From Trichobilharzia szidati (taxonomy: Eukaryota > Platyhelminthes > Trematoda > Strigeidida > Schistosomatidae), in the NCBI GenBank assembly GCA_944472155.2, contig OX235277.1, positions 28,158,804 to 28,222,803 of the forward strand: a stretch of 64,000 nucleotides of DNA, in the 5' to 3' direction. Shown here piece by piece: positions 1-11,500 of the stretch (position 1 is its first letter; every line of letters begins with the position of its first letter). A program made the position numbers and the translations under genes. A model generated the notes under the pieces. The model was given only the letters and a program-made list of their open reading frames with translations, was not told the origin of the DNA and made no database searches.

Positions 1-540
1 TGCATATTTGTTGAGCGATTGGTTCTCGTTTTGTTTGTTCCCATAGCTTCTTGTTGGTGATTCTTTCCGACCATCTGATCTTCAGCATAGAGCGAAGACA
101 GCTGTTGATAAAGGTCTGCAACAGGCTGTTGCAAATATTCTTTGTTACCCGCCAAGTTTCTGATCCGTATAGAAGAACTGACTTCACGTTTATATTGATA
201 GTCCGAATTTTGTTGTTGATGCTGAGTTGAGTGACGAAGATTTCCAGATTGGTTTCAGGTTGATGAATGTGTTTCTCGCCTTCCCGATTCTCGATTTGAC
301 ATCCTCGTCCGTTCCTCCGGTAGTTGAAACAATGCTCCCTAGATAAGTGAATGAAGTAACCTCTTTCAAATCCCTCCCGTTGATTGTGATTGGCACTGGA
401 TGTTGCTGCTGTTGTTGGTTGGTTATTTTCATAACCTCCGTCTTGTCTATGTTACCCTGAAGTCCTGTCTTTGCTGCTTCTTCGACCAGCAGCCTAAAAC
501 AACTATGTAATTTAAAAACGTTACTCAATGTTGACACCAA
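1..540 (-). pseudogene. RTE-clade LINE (family A) RT C-terminal fragment
   Basis: On the minus strand this reads as the C-terminal half of an RTE-type ORF2. Visible blocks are ITINGRDLKEVTSFTYLGS, then TDEDVKSRIGKARN, and further down (frame changed) LYGSETW and a block resembling RTE thumb/connection sequence near 60-190. It is 5'-truncated near 540 and runs off the left edge, where its 3' tail would lie. Frameshifts separate the blocks, so it is dead. Confidence 0.8.
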
Positions 541-830
541 GTGCTTCTAACACAACAGACAATCCAAACAGTGGTTAAATCATTATCCAGTTTGATGGCA
601 TTCGAATATTCTCAACTATTGGGACGAATGAATAAGTGAGCATCATAACAAAGCATAAAAAACTTGCCAGACAGTATGATGAATACAATAAACTAGTTTT
701 ATAAAATAATAAATAGAGACATTACAGAATCGCGTATTACGAACAGATGAGAAATGCATTTACACATAGTGGGTGACATAAACTGCAGATATAGACTATA
801 TTAGTTATACTAGATAAGCGTAACGGGATT
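541..830. other. AT-rich spacer, nothing recognised
   Basis: No open frame, tRNA-like box or repeat shared with the rest of the window was seen here. Confidence 0.5.
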
Positions 831-1565
831 ATGGACTACTCTATAATTCTCTATTGTTCCCCCTTAGTTTTTCTCAGGCTACTGAAGAAAGACTATAACA
901 TATTACGCAGGATGTTAAAGGTTGTCAGCAGGGTAAGCCACGTGCCACTTAACCGGCTTGTTAATATTCTGGTCGACAGGCACATAGACTCATGTGAAAA
1001 ATTGGCCAAATCCATTTTATCTAACTCACATAACCCTCTTCACTCACAACTCTCCCCTTGCATCTCAACAGGCAAAACCAGAAGCCAATATAGAAAACTA
1101 TATGCTCGCACCAGCAAGTACAAAAACTCAACCATACCCTACTTAGCTCGTCTTCTGTGTGATAAAGAAAGCATTAGGCGTGACACCTATAATTCATTAA
1201 ATAGTCAGTAGATTAACTGGACCTCGTCTTTCCAACTCATCATTTATAGGTACAACATTTTCTTTCTTTCTTTTCCTATTCTCTCTCTTTTTTCCGTTAT
1301 GTGCTGCTTTGTTTCTTTCTCTCGCTTACGCCAGTAAATATGATAACACCTACTTTTCTAACACCTTCAAACACTGTTCAACTTTGGCTTTGCTACCGAC
1401 ATGCCAATATGTTGTTGTCATAATGAACTGAGATTTCCTTAATCTATGTAGAATTCTATTTATTGATAATGTACTAACTGGATACAATACTGTAGTAAAA
1501 GTGCTGAGAATTCCATTCTGTATCACAAGTACTGTTTTGGAATAAAGCAAATTATTATTATTAGT
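831..1565 (+). mobile_element. CR1-clade LINE (family B), 5'-truncated 3' end
   Basis: An ORF at 831-1211 encodes the ORF2 C-terminus (LLKKDYNILRRMLKVVSR ... LARLLCDKESIRRDTYNS), followed by a 3' UTR ending in AATAAAGCAAATTATTATTA. The same C-terminus, UTR and (ATT)n tail recur at 54176-55436 (+) and 21922-22563 (-), which defines the 3' terminus. Only about the last 735 bp is present, typical of incomplete target-primed reverse transcription. Confidence 0.85.
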
Positions 1566-1719
1566 GAGGGAGGGGGCAGCCGTTTCTGAAATGATTAACA
1601 CTATTTGACGAAAGCCAATGCGATAAAAAACAGAATGAAGAGGCGATATAATTTATAACAGATTAGTGATCACAACACCTTCTCCTGTGTGTTTTAAAAG
1701 GCTAAGAAAAGTGTGGCTA

Positions 1720-2165
1720 CATAATGGTGTGGTAAAAGCCATCCAAAGTTCAATATAAGATCAGCTAGTCCAAACAGATGCAACAAAGTCATCTTTTCGA
1801 AGACCGAGTAAATTGCCAAAGGCCTCAGAAAAGTAAAACACTCGAAACAGCAGAAGCCATTGCAATTCCCTTGAAACAACCAGAACTCTGTGTGCAAAAA
1901 AAACAGGTGCCTGTTGTGGAACCTGTAAATCCATAAATTCTGTATTATTTTTCTTAATTTATCTGATATTAAGTTTAGTATTATACTGACGTACATTAAC
2001 ACCCACAGATGCTTCTGAACTGTAATCTTATTCGATATTACTTTAAAAAAATAAGTAGTGTTATTGTCAACAATAATTATTTAATTATTATTGACGTATA
2101 CAATTAACTGTAGAACGTGATGATAATGAAGTTGTCGAAAAGGATATTCTCTGTTCACTACTAAT
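1720..2165 (+). mobile_element. Penelope-like element 3' fragment
   Basis: Near 1830-1920 the plus strand reads TAEAIAIPLKQPELCVQKKQ, the signature C-terminus that follows the GIY-YIG domain in the other Penelope copies here (compare NTPEAIGIHTKKPNLCIQKK at 37.1 kb). The AT-rich 3' UTR ends near 2165 with gtcgaaaaggatattctctg, matching the terminus at about 37385-37410. Several frameshifts; dead. Confidence 0.6.
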
Positions 2166-2785
2166 CAGTTTTTAAAATTTTTTTAATGGGCATCCTTTAT
2201 CAATCAATCAAAGAAATATATGTGAAGAACGTACAGGAAGATGTGGTTCATTGACTTTAGCACTCAGTCTTCAGTCACAGTGGGTCTCTGATTCAAATCC
2301 CGACCCACCTAAGACAAGACGCGCTTTTCGATTGTCACGCTACATTTACTCAGTTACATAAAACTCTTATTTCTGTGGAGTTTCTTGCCAAAAAGTTGTG
2401 GAACTTATTTCAATTATTTGCCTTTCGAACACTGAATCTGTGGATATAATCTTGTTGACCGATAATACCTATGACTATCTGCTAGCAACTTTGTGACCGT
2501 CTAACACTAGCTAATATCTATAATTGTATAAATTGATGGATTTACATGTCTAAGTCGGCTCAAGTCAGTGAGTCTATGATTTTGTTATCATTTTTGTTAA
2601 CTGTATCTGACTGTGATACTACTGCTAAGGTTATTTTTTTATTGTTGTTGTCGCTGCCCTTCCTGTTGTGAATTATTTTCCTTTCGCTGGTGTTGTTCTG
2701 ATTGCTTTATTCCTTGTTTTTCCTATTCTAGGGGGAGCAACCCAAAAAGTCGCTCCTCTGTAAACTATATATTCATGTAACAACC
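2166..2785. other. Spacer with a possible tRNA-like SINE trace
   Basis: About 2245-2335 holds a tRNA-like stretch with a B-box-like GATTCAAATCCC. It loosely resembles the minus-strand sequence at 12600-12710. The rest is T-rich low-complexity sequence. Nothing else is recognised. Confidence 0.3.
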
Positions 2786-3606
2786 TCCTTCTCAAACGTA
2801 AGGTTAGCAACCCTACATGCACACTGAGGGTGTGGCTATCATGATGTCACCAACGGCAGCGAAGGCCCTGATACAATGGGAGGTGATCTCGGCCAGAATA
2901 ATGACCGCCAGATTCAAATTCAAAGGAAGGAAAGTGTCAGTTATACAATGCTATGCACCCACAAACAACGCAGACCTAGAAAAGAAAGAAGAGTTCTACA
3001 GATAACTACAGGCAAAAATGGACAATACCCCAAATGGTGACATTAAAATACTAATGGGAGACATGAACGCCAAACTGGGACCAGACCATACGGGAGGTCA
3101 ACAGCACTCAGCATGAAAAATAAGATCTGGATTTTCAACTCCAATGTGAAGTCAGTATTGCCTACTATACGGATCAGAGACTTGCACTGCGCGTCATAAA
3201 GAGCATCTCAAACAAACTACAGACTTTCATTAACAGTTGTCTTCGCTCAATACTCAAGATCAGATGGTCAGAAAGGATGAGCAACAGGGATCCCTGGCAA
3301 TGAGCGAACCAACCAGGAACCGATTGTGCAACAAATAGGCAGGAAGAAATGGAGATGGATTGGCCATACTCTGAGGAAACCATCAAGTGACATCACTAGA
3401 CAAGCCAGTGCTCGAGTGGAACCCGAAAGGGAAGCGGCGAGTTGGTTGTTAGTACGAGGGTGACTTGGAGGAGGTCATGTGAAGAGGAGATGAAAACGTA
3501 TGGGCAGACTTGGAGCCAGGTGAAGACTCTAGCAGAGAACCGAACGCAATGGAGACGCACGGCTGAAGCCCTATGTTCCTCTAGGAATTAAAGGAAATAA
3601 TAATAC
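2786..3606 (+). mobile_element. RTE-clade LINE (family A), internally deleted
   Basis: The first part (2817-3100) encodes apurinic-endonuclease sequence, including SVIQCYAPTNNADLEKKEEF and, after a stop, a stretch like ILMGDMNAKLGP. Near 3110 it jumps directly to the C-terminal block (YGSET-like, three frames). The 3' end has the family A tail ctatgttcctctagg followed by aataataata. The RT catalytic region is absent, so this is a deletion derivative. Confidence 0.75.
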
Positions 3607-3892
3607 ATTACATAGTACTATCAGTCCTAACACAATAAGTGTGACAAGAAAACACTATTCCTAGTGGGTGAGTTCAAACCAGAATTACGACACCTTAAGT
3701 AAGAACGCATCCACATCCGAGTCGTAGGTAAGGTTATATTGACTTAAATTAAAGAAAACAACAATATGTAACCATCATTGTCATCACATTTAAATCACTT
3801 TTCATCTGACATTAACATAAAACCAATTATTTTAAGAGCTCCGAGCAACACAGAAGTTTCTAGACTAGCACATACAACTCTCGATAGCTTCC

Positions 3893-3898
<6 letters not shown>
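3607..3898. other. Spacer, nothing recognised
   Basis: AT-rich with no coherent reading frame or recognised repeat. Confidence 0.5.

Positions 3899-3946
<48 letters not shown>
3899..3946. repeat. (TA)n microsatellite
   Basis: A 48-bp perfect TA repeat that directly abuts the 5'-truncated end of the RTE family B copy at 3952. Confidence 0.95.
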
Positions 3947-3947
<1 letters not shown>

Positions 3948-3951
3948 CTTG

Positions 3952-5375
3952 GACTATGAAGAAGACAATGTGGTGTTCATTGACTTCTATTAGTATGCGG
4001 ATGACATTGTCTTTCTAGGTGAAGACACCAACAAAATGCTTGGTCTTCAGAACACCTTGAGCAAAAATGTTTCTCATGGCAATCGCCCCAAGACTGGTCT
4101 ACTACACCGACTATTAGTTTAAAGACAGGGAATGAAGTGGTAGAGCATGTTGAACACTTCACTTATCTGGGAATTTTAATCAACCATAATGGACTGATTG
4201 CTGACGAAATCTCAGGACGAAAAGGTTTGTGTGACATTCGCAAACTCATCACCTTTGGCACAGAGACGATATTGGGGTATCGACCAAAGCACGTGTGTAC
4301 TTACTGTGCACAAGTTTACTCTGTCCTCCTTTGTGGCTGTGAGACATGACCATTATAAAGTGGAACATATGAAGACGGTAGTTAGTTGTATTTGACCACA
4401 TATGGTAGGGTTCTAGCTTCCATGTTAGGTAATATATGATATGGTGAGTATTACCGAGGTCAAGTCAGTTCTTCTATGCGGATCAGAAACTTGGCGGGTC
4501 ACAAAGAATATTTCCAACAGCTTGTTGCACACCTTTATCAACAACTGTCTTCGCTGACTCTATACTCAAGATCAGATGGCCGCCGGAAAGAATCACCAAC
4601 AAGAAGCTATGGGAACAAACAAAACAAGAACCAATCGCCCAACAAATATGCAGGAGAAAGTGGAGATGGATTGAACACTCGCTGAGGAGGCCGCTGGGTG
4701 ACATCGCGCATCAGGTTATTGCTCAAGTGGAACTCGAAAGAGAAGCGGCGAGTGGGACGTCCAAGAGTAACATGGAGGAGATCGTGTGAAGAGAAGTTGA
4801 AGACAGAAGCAAGTGGAGACGTGTAGTTGAAGCCCTATGTTCCACTAGGAACCCAAGGGAACAATAATAATAATAATAATTACCGAGATGGAGTAAGAAG
4901 GGCAAATCAGTCAATGAGGTTGTGAAGCTACATTGACTGAGATGTCTGGGATATGCGGCGTTAGGCATGTCAGACAGCCACCTTTCTCATTGGGCAATGT
5001 CAGTTGACGCATAGGACTATGTGTCAACCCATGAAATCTTTGACAGTTAATTTGAACCATGCAGGGAGGTGTAAACTGCTTGGTTGACGTCATCAGGATG
5101 CTACGAACCAATGGATGGAGATGGTTGTTGTTATGCCTTGAAATCGTTGTCAGTGGCGCAGATGCATTCACTCTTTGTGTTCTCTCATATTCATTAAGCA
5201 ATTATGTTTTTTCATAACTATTCTTTCACCCGTACATTTTCATTTATTATAGTTTCTTTACATTTCTGTTTTTCTTTACCATTTTTATGTGAACTTTATG
5301 AAGTATGGCAATGTGGACTGTTGTAGTTTTGTGCAAAGTTCTACGCTGAAAATCTGGTTTGGTTTTTTATTTGAA
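3952..5375 (+). mobile_element. RTE-clade LINE (family B), split by a nested RTE
   Basis: The copy begins at the RT catalytic box (YADDIVFLGEDTNKM) and continues through VEHVEHFTYLGILINHNG and YGxE/CET-like blocks to about 4458. It resumes at 4879 with the C-terminal zone, frameshifted, ending in RCIHSLCSL-like sequence near 5190. A 3' UTR ends with gtgcaaagttctacgctg near 5360. Multiple stops; dead. The family A insertion at 4459-4878 splits it. Confidence 0.75.
4459..4878 (+). mobile_element. Nested RTE family A insertion with 9-bp target duplication
   Basis: A 420-bp 5'-truncated family A 3' end, from LLCGSETW-like codons to the tail ctatgttccactagg and (AAT)n. It is flanked by identical attaccgag at 4450-4458 and 4879-4887. 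Removing it rejoins the family B host, so family A moved after family B here. Confidence 0.88.
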
Positions 5376-5394
5376 TTTGACGGCTAATTGTCTG

Positions 5395-6165
5395 TCTGTC
5401 TGTCTGTTTTCGACATAGAACTTTGCACCGATGTGCGGCAGTTCAATTCGCCACACTCCACGTAGCACACAAAGCGAAAGAAGGAAGTAAAGAGAAATCC
5501 GAAATAGAGACAGTAAACAGACATATGAGGTGAAAAATACTAATATCGAAGAACAGTATGGTTAATTGGGTATTATAAGTCACAAGGAGTGGATGCATCT
5601 GCGCCAGCCATTGAGAACGATTTTGAGCCATATCACCAATTGTCTCCAACCAGGAAGTCTACACCTTCCTACGTGGCTGGCTTAAACTAGCTGTTGTGGA
5701 TTTCATTGACTGGTGCCATGTTTTGGTTTGACCGCTGCTAGCTCTTTTCTAGCCTGACCCCTATATCGGCTATCATTGCCCGTTGAGGAAGGCGATGTCT
5801 AGACATACGTAACACACGTCATAACCATCTCAGTCTATGTAGCTTCACAGCCTTGTCGATTGATTTCCCCTCCCACCAGCCTAGCACTCCACCGACGCCT
5901 AACCTCAATATTGCTCACCCTATTATACCACATCACACGGGAGATAGAACGCAGGCACCTATGATCAAAGACAGCTAATCAGCCTTTTCATGTCTTCCAC
6001 TCTCAACGTCCAGGTCTCACAGCCATAAAGGACGACGGAGAGGACTGATGAGGAGTAAACACGTCCTTCGGTCGGTAGTCGGATACCACGTCTATGCCAG
6101 AGACGGCGTAAGCTGGCACATGCGAAACTAGCCCTCTGTATCCGTGCTTAGATTTCATCAGAGAT
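5395..6165 (-). mobile_element. RTE-clade LINE (family B), 3' half
   Basis: On the minus strand, from 6165 down: SDEI, then WHRRGIRLPTEGRVY and VVLYGCETWTL, then the C-terminus METIGDMAQNRSQW near 5650-5600. It ends with the 3' UTR and a (CAGA)n tail at 5395. It lies tail to tail with the plus-strand family B copy. Stops and frameshifts throughout. Confidence 0.75.
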
Positions 6166-6978
6166 CATTAATTAATTATTTAATTAATTAATGTCTAGAT
6201 AAAGTGGATTTGAACAATTAGCCATCTTGGTTAAAATTCCAGTACATAGACACCATTGTGGATTACAAATACATAATATTGAAGCAACTGTATTCAAAGC
6301 CCATAAGTGAAACATAGCTAATCAGTTTAGTTTTGCATATATGCTTTGTAAATAACAGTTGGCCATCACACAATAACTCACTAACCTAATCGGTAAAATT
6401 GACTTACAGGCTAGAAAATGAATTTACAAAATAAATGATGATAAGTAACATAAAAAACCTCTATGGTAAGTCAATTGAAAGTTGTACATCACTCTCTTTA
6501 TTTACATATCAAATGGCATTAGTATAACAAGGAGAAAAAACGAGAATAACGTAATTGAAAGCAATGAAACATAAAGAGACAAAATGTTAGGTAAATTACA
6601 TGAATTTGCTAGTACGTTTAACTTAAAGTTGAAGCATGAATGCAACCACGTTGGTGTGGTCGATTCCGAACCATTTTGCGCTTTGAGATCTTAACCATCA
6701 GGTTTACCTTCACAGCCTAGAGTTTGCTACACCAACCAGAAAAAAAAGCCAATGACCTTACGACAGACTAAAATTCCCAACCACATTATTGAACACCAAC
6801 GCAACAGGATTTAACATTCGTTTTATTTGCCGGTACACGATCTCAAACACTGACGAACGACTCATTGTGGATACCACATTCAGCCAACGAGAGAAAGAAA
6901 GCGAAAACTGAATTCAAAATTTAGTCCAACAGAATGATACAAACATACGGCTAACATAAAGTAGAGCAGTCCTAAGTG
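6166..6978. other. AT-rich spacer, nothing recognised
   Basis: I looked for further IDH3A exons on the minus strand and saw none. No element termini were recognised. Confidence 0.5.
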
Positions 6979-7355
6979 TGATCACGAACTAACTGTCGTC
7001 AGAGAACCACTGAAAACCACGGATTATTGGATAGATGTTTTATCCTAGTTTGAAACTCTTCGATAGTACGAATCCACGACCCCACCGGCGAGGGACAAGG
7101 CGAGTTCGTAAACCACTCAGTCGCCGGGACAGAATCCAATGGCCCATTAGCTCTAAATTCTGCTAATTCGCAATTTATAAAGCGAATGCTGGCCCAAGTC
7201 ATCGGCAAGTATCTGTCGTCATGCCAGAATTTGTGGAGCCCGCTGGTCACGGTGTTGTGGGTGCGCACCGATGAAGAGTTCCGAACTGGGACGAAACAGC
7301 TGTCCAGTACTTCCCGCTGGTTTTCGACGGTTCTCTAGCTGAATTCAGTTCATGA
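6979..7355. mobile_element. MITE with ~75-bp inverted termini, copy 1
   Basis: The left arm contains tcagagaaccactgaaaacc and the right arm reads its reverse complement (ggttttcgacggttctct). Both continue into the cctagtt / gaactgggacgaaacagctg motif. The interior, about 210 bp, is GC-richer than its surroundings and is missing from the copies at 50.7 and 61.5 kb. No transposase is encoded. Confidence 0.65.
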
Positions 7356-8432
7356 CAAAACTAGAAATCAATCAAATCCCTGAGAAAACCAATAGGTGAA
7401 AGTAAAACAGTCTATGCATAATGTAGGTGCCCATAAATCAGATGAAATAAAATAGCATACTATATATATGTAAGGAAAACTGAGTCAGCAGTAAAGCGTT
7501 GAAAACAAGTAAAGCACGGAAAAACAAAAAAGAAACATTAAATCAATAAATCGAAATTTCAGGAAACATTATTCAAAAATTATGACTTTGTTTTTGGAAT
7601 AAGAAATCCGCACATGTTTTGTTTTTCAAAAAGGAAAGACACGTCTATATGCGACCTACTTAAACACGTACCGTTTATTCACTGTGTCAACCTGAACATT
7701 TTATTTTACAAGGTGTTGATGGCTTTCATAAAATGGATTCAACGTAGTACTGCAAATGTATCCATCAGAATATCCAGAGAAAAGCCGCTGCTTATAGTAC
7801 ACTAATGTATTTGATTCTTGTCTTGTGGTATCGTACGTAATGTGTTATCGTTTCTCAATAATCGATTCACCTATATTTTCTTCTCATTGATATTTGCGTA
7901 AGGAGTGATGATTTGGTGATAGTGCATCATACTTGGTATTCTTCTGTTCACAAAGCAGAATGTTTTATAATGTCTACTGATGTCTTTACTCTCCGTGGTT
8001 TAAGAGCACAACCGTCTTAGAAATGTGCACAAATCATTTTAGCTGGTCATTTAACTCCGCGTGATATGAAAGGATTAGCAAAACACTGAAGGCAGAAATC
8101 ACTCAACCGGACGGAGGAAGATGGCCTAGTGGTCTCCAGAAAACATGTGAGAGGACCTGTAAAATTCATGTTGTGCTTGGTAGGTTGGCATGGGAATCTT
8201 CTGGACATTCTGAACAAACACCAACTAGAACTATAATGATTACCACAGATCGATCCAGTAGGATCTCTATCTTCCAACTAATTTCTAGCATGTCTCGAAG
8301 TTAGAGAACCTTAACCTTATCTATGCTTTTTTTGTTAATATCATAAACAAACCGAAATAACTTCTTGTCAAATAATCATCGCTTTAAAAAAAATATATAC
8401 ATTGAAAAACAGAAAAATAATCAGCCACTCAC
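7356..8432. other. Spacer downstream of IDH3A exon 4
   Basis: Probably the next IDH3A intron. Short open frames at 7614-7805 (+) and 8047-8277 (-) show no family features. Nothing is annotated. Confidence 0.45.
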
Positions 8433-8562
8433 CACATGTTCAATGCCAGAGTATTCACCTTCAGTGTTTTCCCTTACTGTGACTAAATCAACCTTTTTGT
8501 AAGGTGTTTCATAGCCTTCAATAGATTTACACGGACGAACATTAGCGTAAAGATTGAACTCC
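8433..8562 (-). CDS. IDH3A: IDH3A exon 4
   Basis: This 130-bp exon lies between TTCACAG and a GTGAGTGG donor. It encodes [18 protein letters not shown], then [19 protein letters not shown], then SGIEHV. It contains the arginine of NVRPC that contacts isocitrate and the tyrosine of GEYSG. It is 5.9 kb from exon 3, across an intron full of repeats. Confidence 0.94.
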
Positions 8563-11500
8563 CTGTGAAGAAGAAGAAAAAAATTAAGCGAAAGGCAGGG
8601 GAATTGAAGTCACTGAAACTATTTCAAATTACATTCAAAGCTGTAGTCCGTTAACTGGAAATCGAGTGCTATAACCATTTACAACAAAACTATTTTCAAA
8701 TCAAAAGAATTCACTGTCATACAGGAAACTGATGAATCGAATTCATCTTGAGATATTGAAAAAACTATTGAATACTTAGGAAAAATATTAAACCGATTTT
8801 AAAATAAATATATGAACTAGAATCTCATGGAGTTGTGGTTTTTATCAACAAAAACTGCAACGTTTTGTACACGCGACACTGCGACAGCTGGATCATGTGT
8901 ATGTGCCACCATAAGCAACCTAGTGAGGCCAAGGGTAGGTAGACTTCGGTCTTCCACTCGAGATACTCTCATGTGATTACGCATTTATAGCGTCTGCCAG
9001 GTAAGTCCTATTCACTACCTCCACGTGTCAACAGTGTTCTTCACAAAAGTGAAAGAGTGAGTGAAACAGTCTGGCGCTTAAAACCGAATTGGTGGACATG
9101 CAGGTCTACCTAGAGGAGCTAGAAAATCCTGATTCCAAACCTGTCTGAAAGGATCCAATGGCGTGTGAACCTGTTTCGGTCACAGTCAATCATGGGAACA
9201 CAGCTCCTGATGCTACTCCATTGTCTGGGCACCATCCCAGCCCTCGCATAAAACTATGAGGTTTTCTGTGTGGTGCATCTTTTGGTTCCTATAATGTACG
9301 AAGTTTGTTTTAATACTGATAGACGTCTGCATATGGACTGAAATTTCATTTCAGTGGGGACGTCGCTGATTGACTAAAACATTTCTCTTTCAGTCTGTGA
9401 ATGACAGGTGAGAATCCCACTCCAACTACCTCATCCTGAACGAATACGAGGTATTTTGAGCCTTCACACACTTAGTGTGACTCAAAACCTGGTATGTGAA
9501 ACACCAGCTTTAGATTACTGAGTTCACAAAACGTAAAAAATGACTGCTGCATTACATTTTTTTTATTACAGCTTGATCCCACACAGTACTTTTTGGTAGA
9601 AGTATGGAATTTTCAGCATGTGATATCGGTAGCCCAAATTTTGAAGGCCAATCACTGATATCAGGTGTGCGGATCGAACTCCGGACCATATGCATGATCG
9701 GCGAGAGTCCTAACCATTGTGCTACCGACGCACAGCAAAGGAAATTCGATTACTGTGACGATTTCATATTTATAGTTAATTATACAATCGTATTTATATA
9801 TGAATTAGCATAGATAAGAAACCATTTGTTCACTAGTATGTTACAGCTCTAACAATAAGTGGAAATATCAAGCTGAAATTATATTATTAGTCGAAATAGT
9901 ATAACATTATCAAGAATTTGGCAGACTAATGAGCTTCAAATTGACAAGAGAAAATAATTTGCCTTAAGGCTGTGTCTTACGGAGCGCTAACCAGTGTGAA
10001 ACCTACTTCCCTAAGCTTCCATTTGATTGATGCTTAGGCTTCAACGTCAAATTACAGTTTATCAGAGTGTTGGCCAAATCGCTGAAACGATCTAACTACA
10101 AACATTATCGACAAATACACGAATATGATTTAGTAGTTGTTCAAATTGGAATACTTCATGTACGTGTATCGAACGGAAGGTAAAAGATACGGAAACAAGG
10201 AGAAGGGATATAACATAACCATGTGTCTTAAAGTTCAAAAGAAGAGAAAACAGAAGGAATGAAGAAATATAGTATAGAAGTTCAGATGAAGATAACCTTT
10301 GAAAACACCTATATTATAGGATTGTTTGCTGTCTAAAAGTATAAGTTTAAGTAGACACGTTAACTTCAAACATACCTAGATTACAACCTTTAATTGTACT
10401 ACGGATATTTAACTAAGACTACTAATAGTCATTTCAATATAGAAAGAAAATATCAGATAGTTATAAATATAAAAGTACAAGAGTTCACCTGATAGTATAA
10501 AATAACTAAGCACTGCATATATCTCCAGTAAAATTATATCTTGTATAATGGACTTATTTATTTACTCTTTATCTATCAAGACATCTCCCTTTAACTTCCT
10601 ACACTTTAGCACGACATCACAGTTATTAAAGTTGATTTCAATAATGTATCCATACGTAAAAAACTATTCAAGCTAAATACAAGAATAAACTTACATATTT
10701 TTAAAACATAAAAAATACCTCCAGAATTCCTCAGGTACTAGAAACTTAGTACATTATGGGAACTAAGAGATGCTCCACACAGAAAACCTTACTGTTTGTT
10801 CTAGGGCTGGGATGGTGCGCAGACAATGAAGCAGCGTTCCCATGATCGACTGTAACCGAAACAGGTTCACACACCATTGGATCCTTTTAAATTCTTTTGC
10901 CCATGTACACAACAGGTTTGGAATCAGGGTTTCCTATCTCCTCTTGGTAGACCTGCATGTCCACCAATTCGGTTTTAAGCTCCAGACTGTTTTACTCACC
11001 ATTTCACTTTTGTGAAGAACACTGTTGCCACGTGGAGGTGGTGGATATGACTTATCTGGCAGACGCTATAAATGCGTAAGCGCATGAGAATATCTCGAGT
11101 GGAAGGCCGAAGTCTACCTACCCTTGGCTGCACCAGGTCTTTTATGGGGATAGGAATTTCTCTAACCTCTTGCTGTTTTTCACTCAGCTGTATATTTTCT
11201 AACTTAATCTATCAATGTGGCTAACAAAGATCAACTAATCTTCAAAGGAGAAGTTTAGGAAAAATAGTGGATTACACATCAGTTTTTAATGGGATTTCGA
11301 ATAAGTGAAGTAAACTTAAACAACACATAATTAGTGGGAGTGTTGTGACTTATGATTTCCAATTAAACTGTTTTGTTCTCCGTTATTACTATTCCTTTGT
11401 CTCACACCTCTGTTTACTGTCTATATTATGCATTTCTCCTACTTTCTTCTTCTCTTGCTTTGTGTGCTACATGGAGTGTGGCGACTTGAACTGGCGCACA

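Noticed and set aside
6025..6060. CTGATGAGGAG on the plus strand
   Set aside because: No GAAA or helix partner follows; the sequence is antisense to RTE coding sequence.
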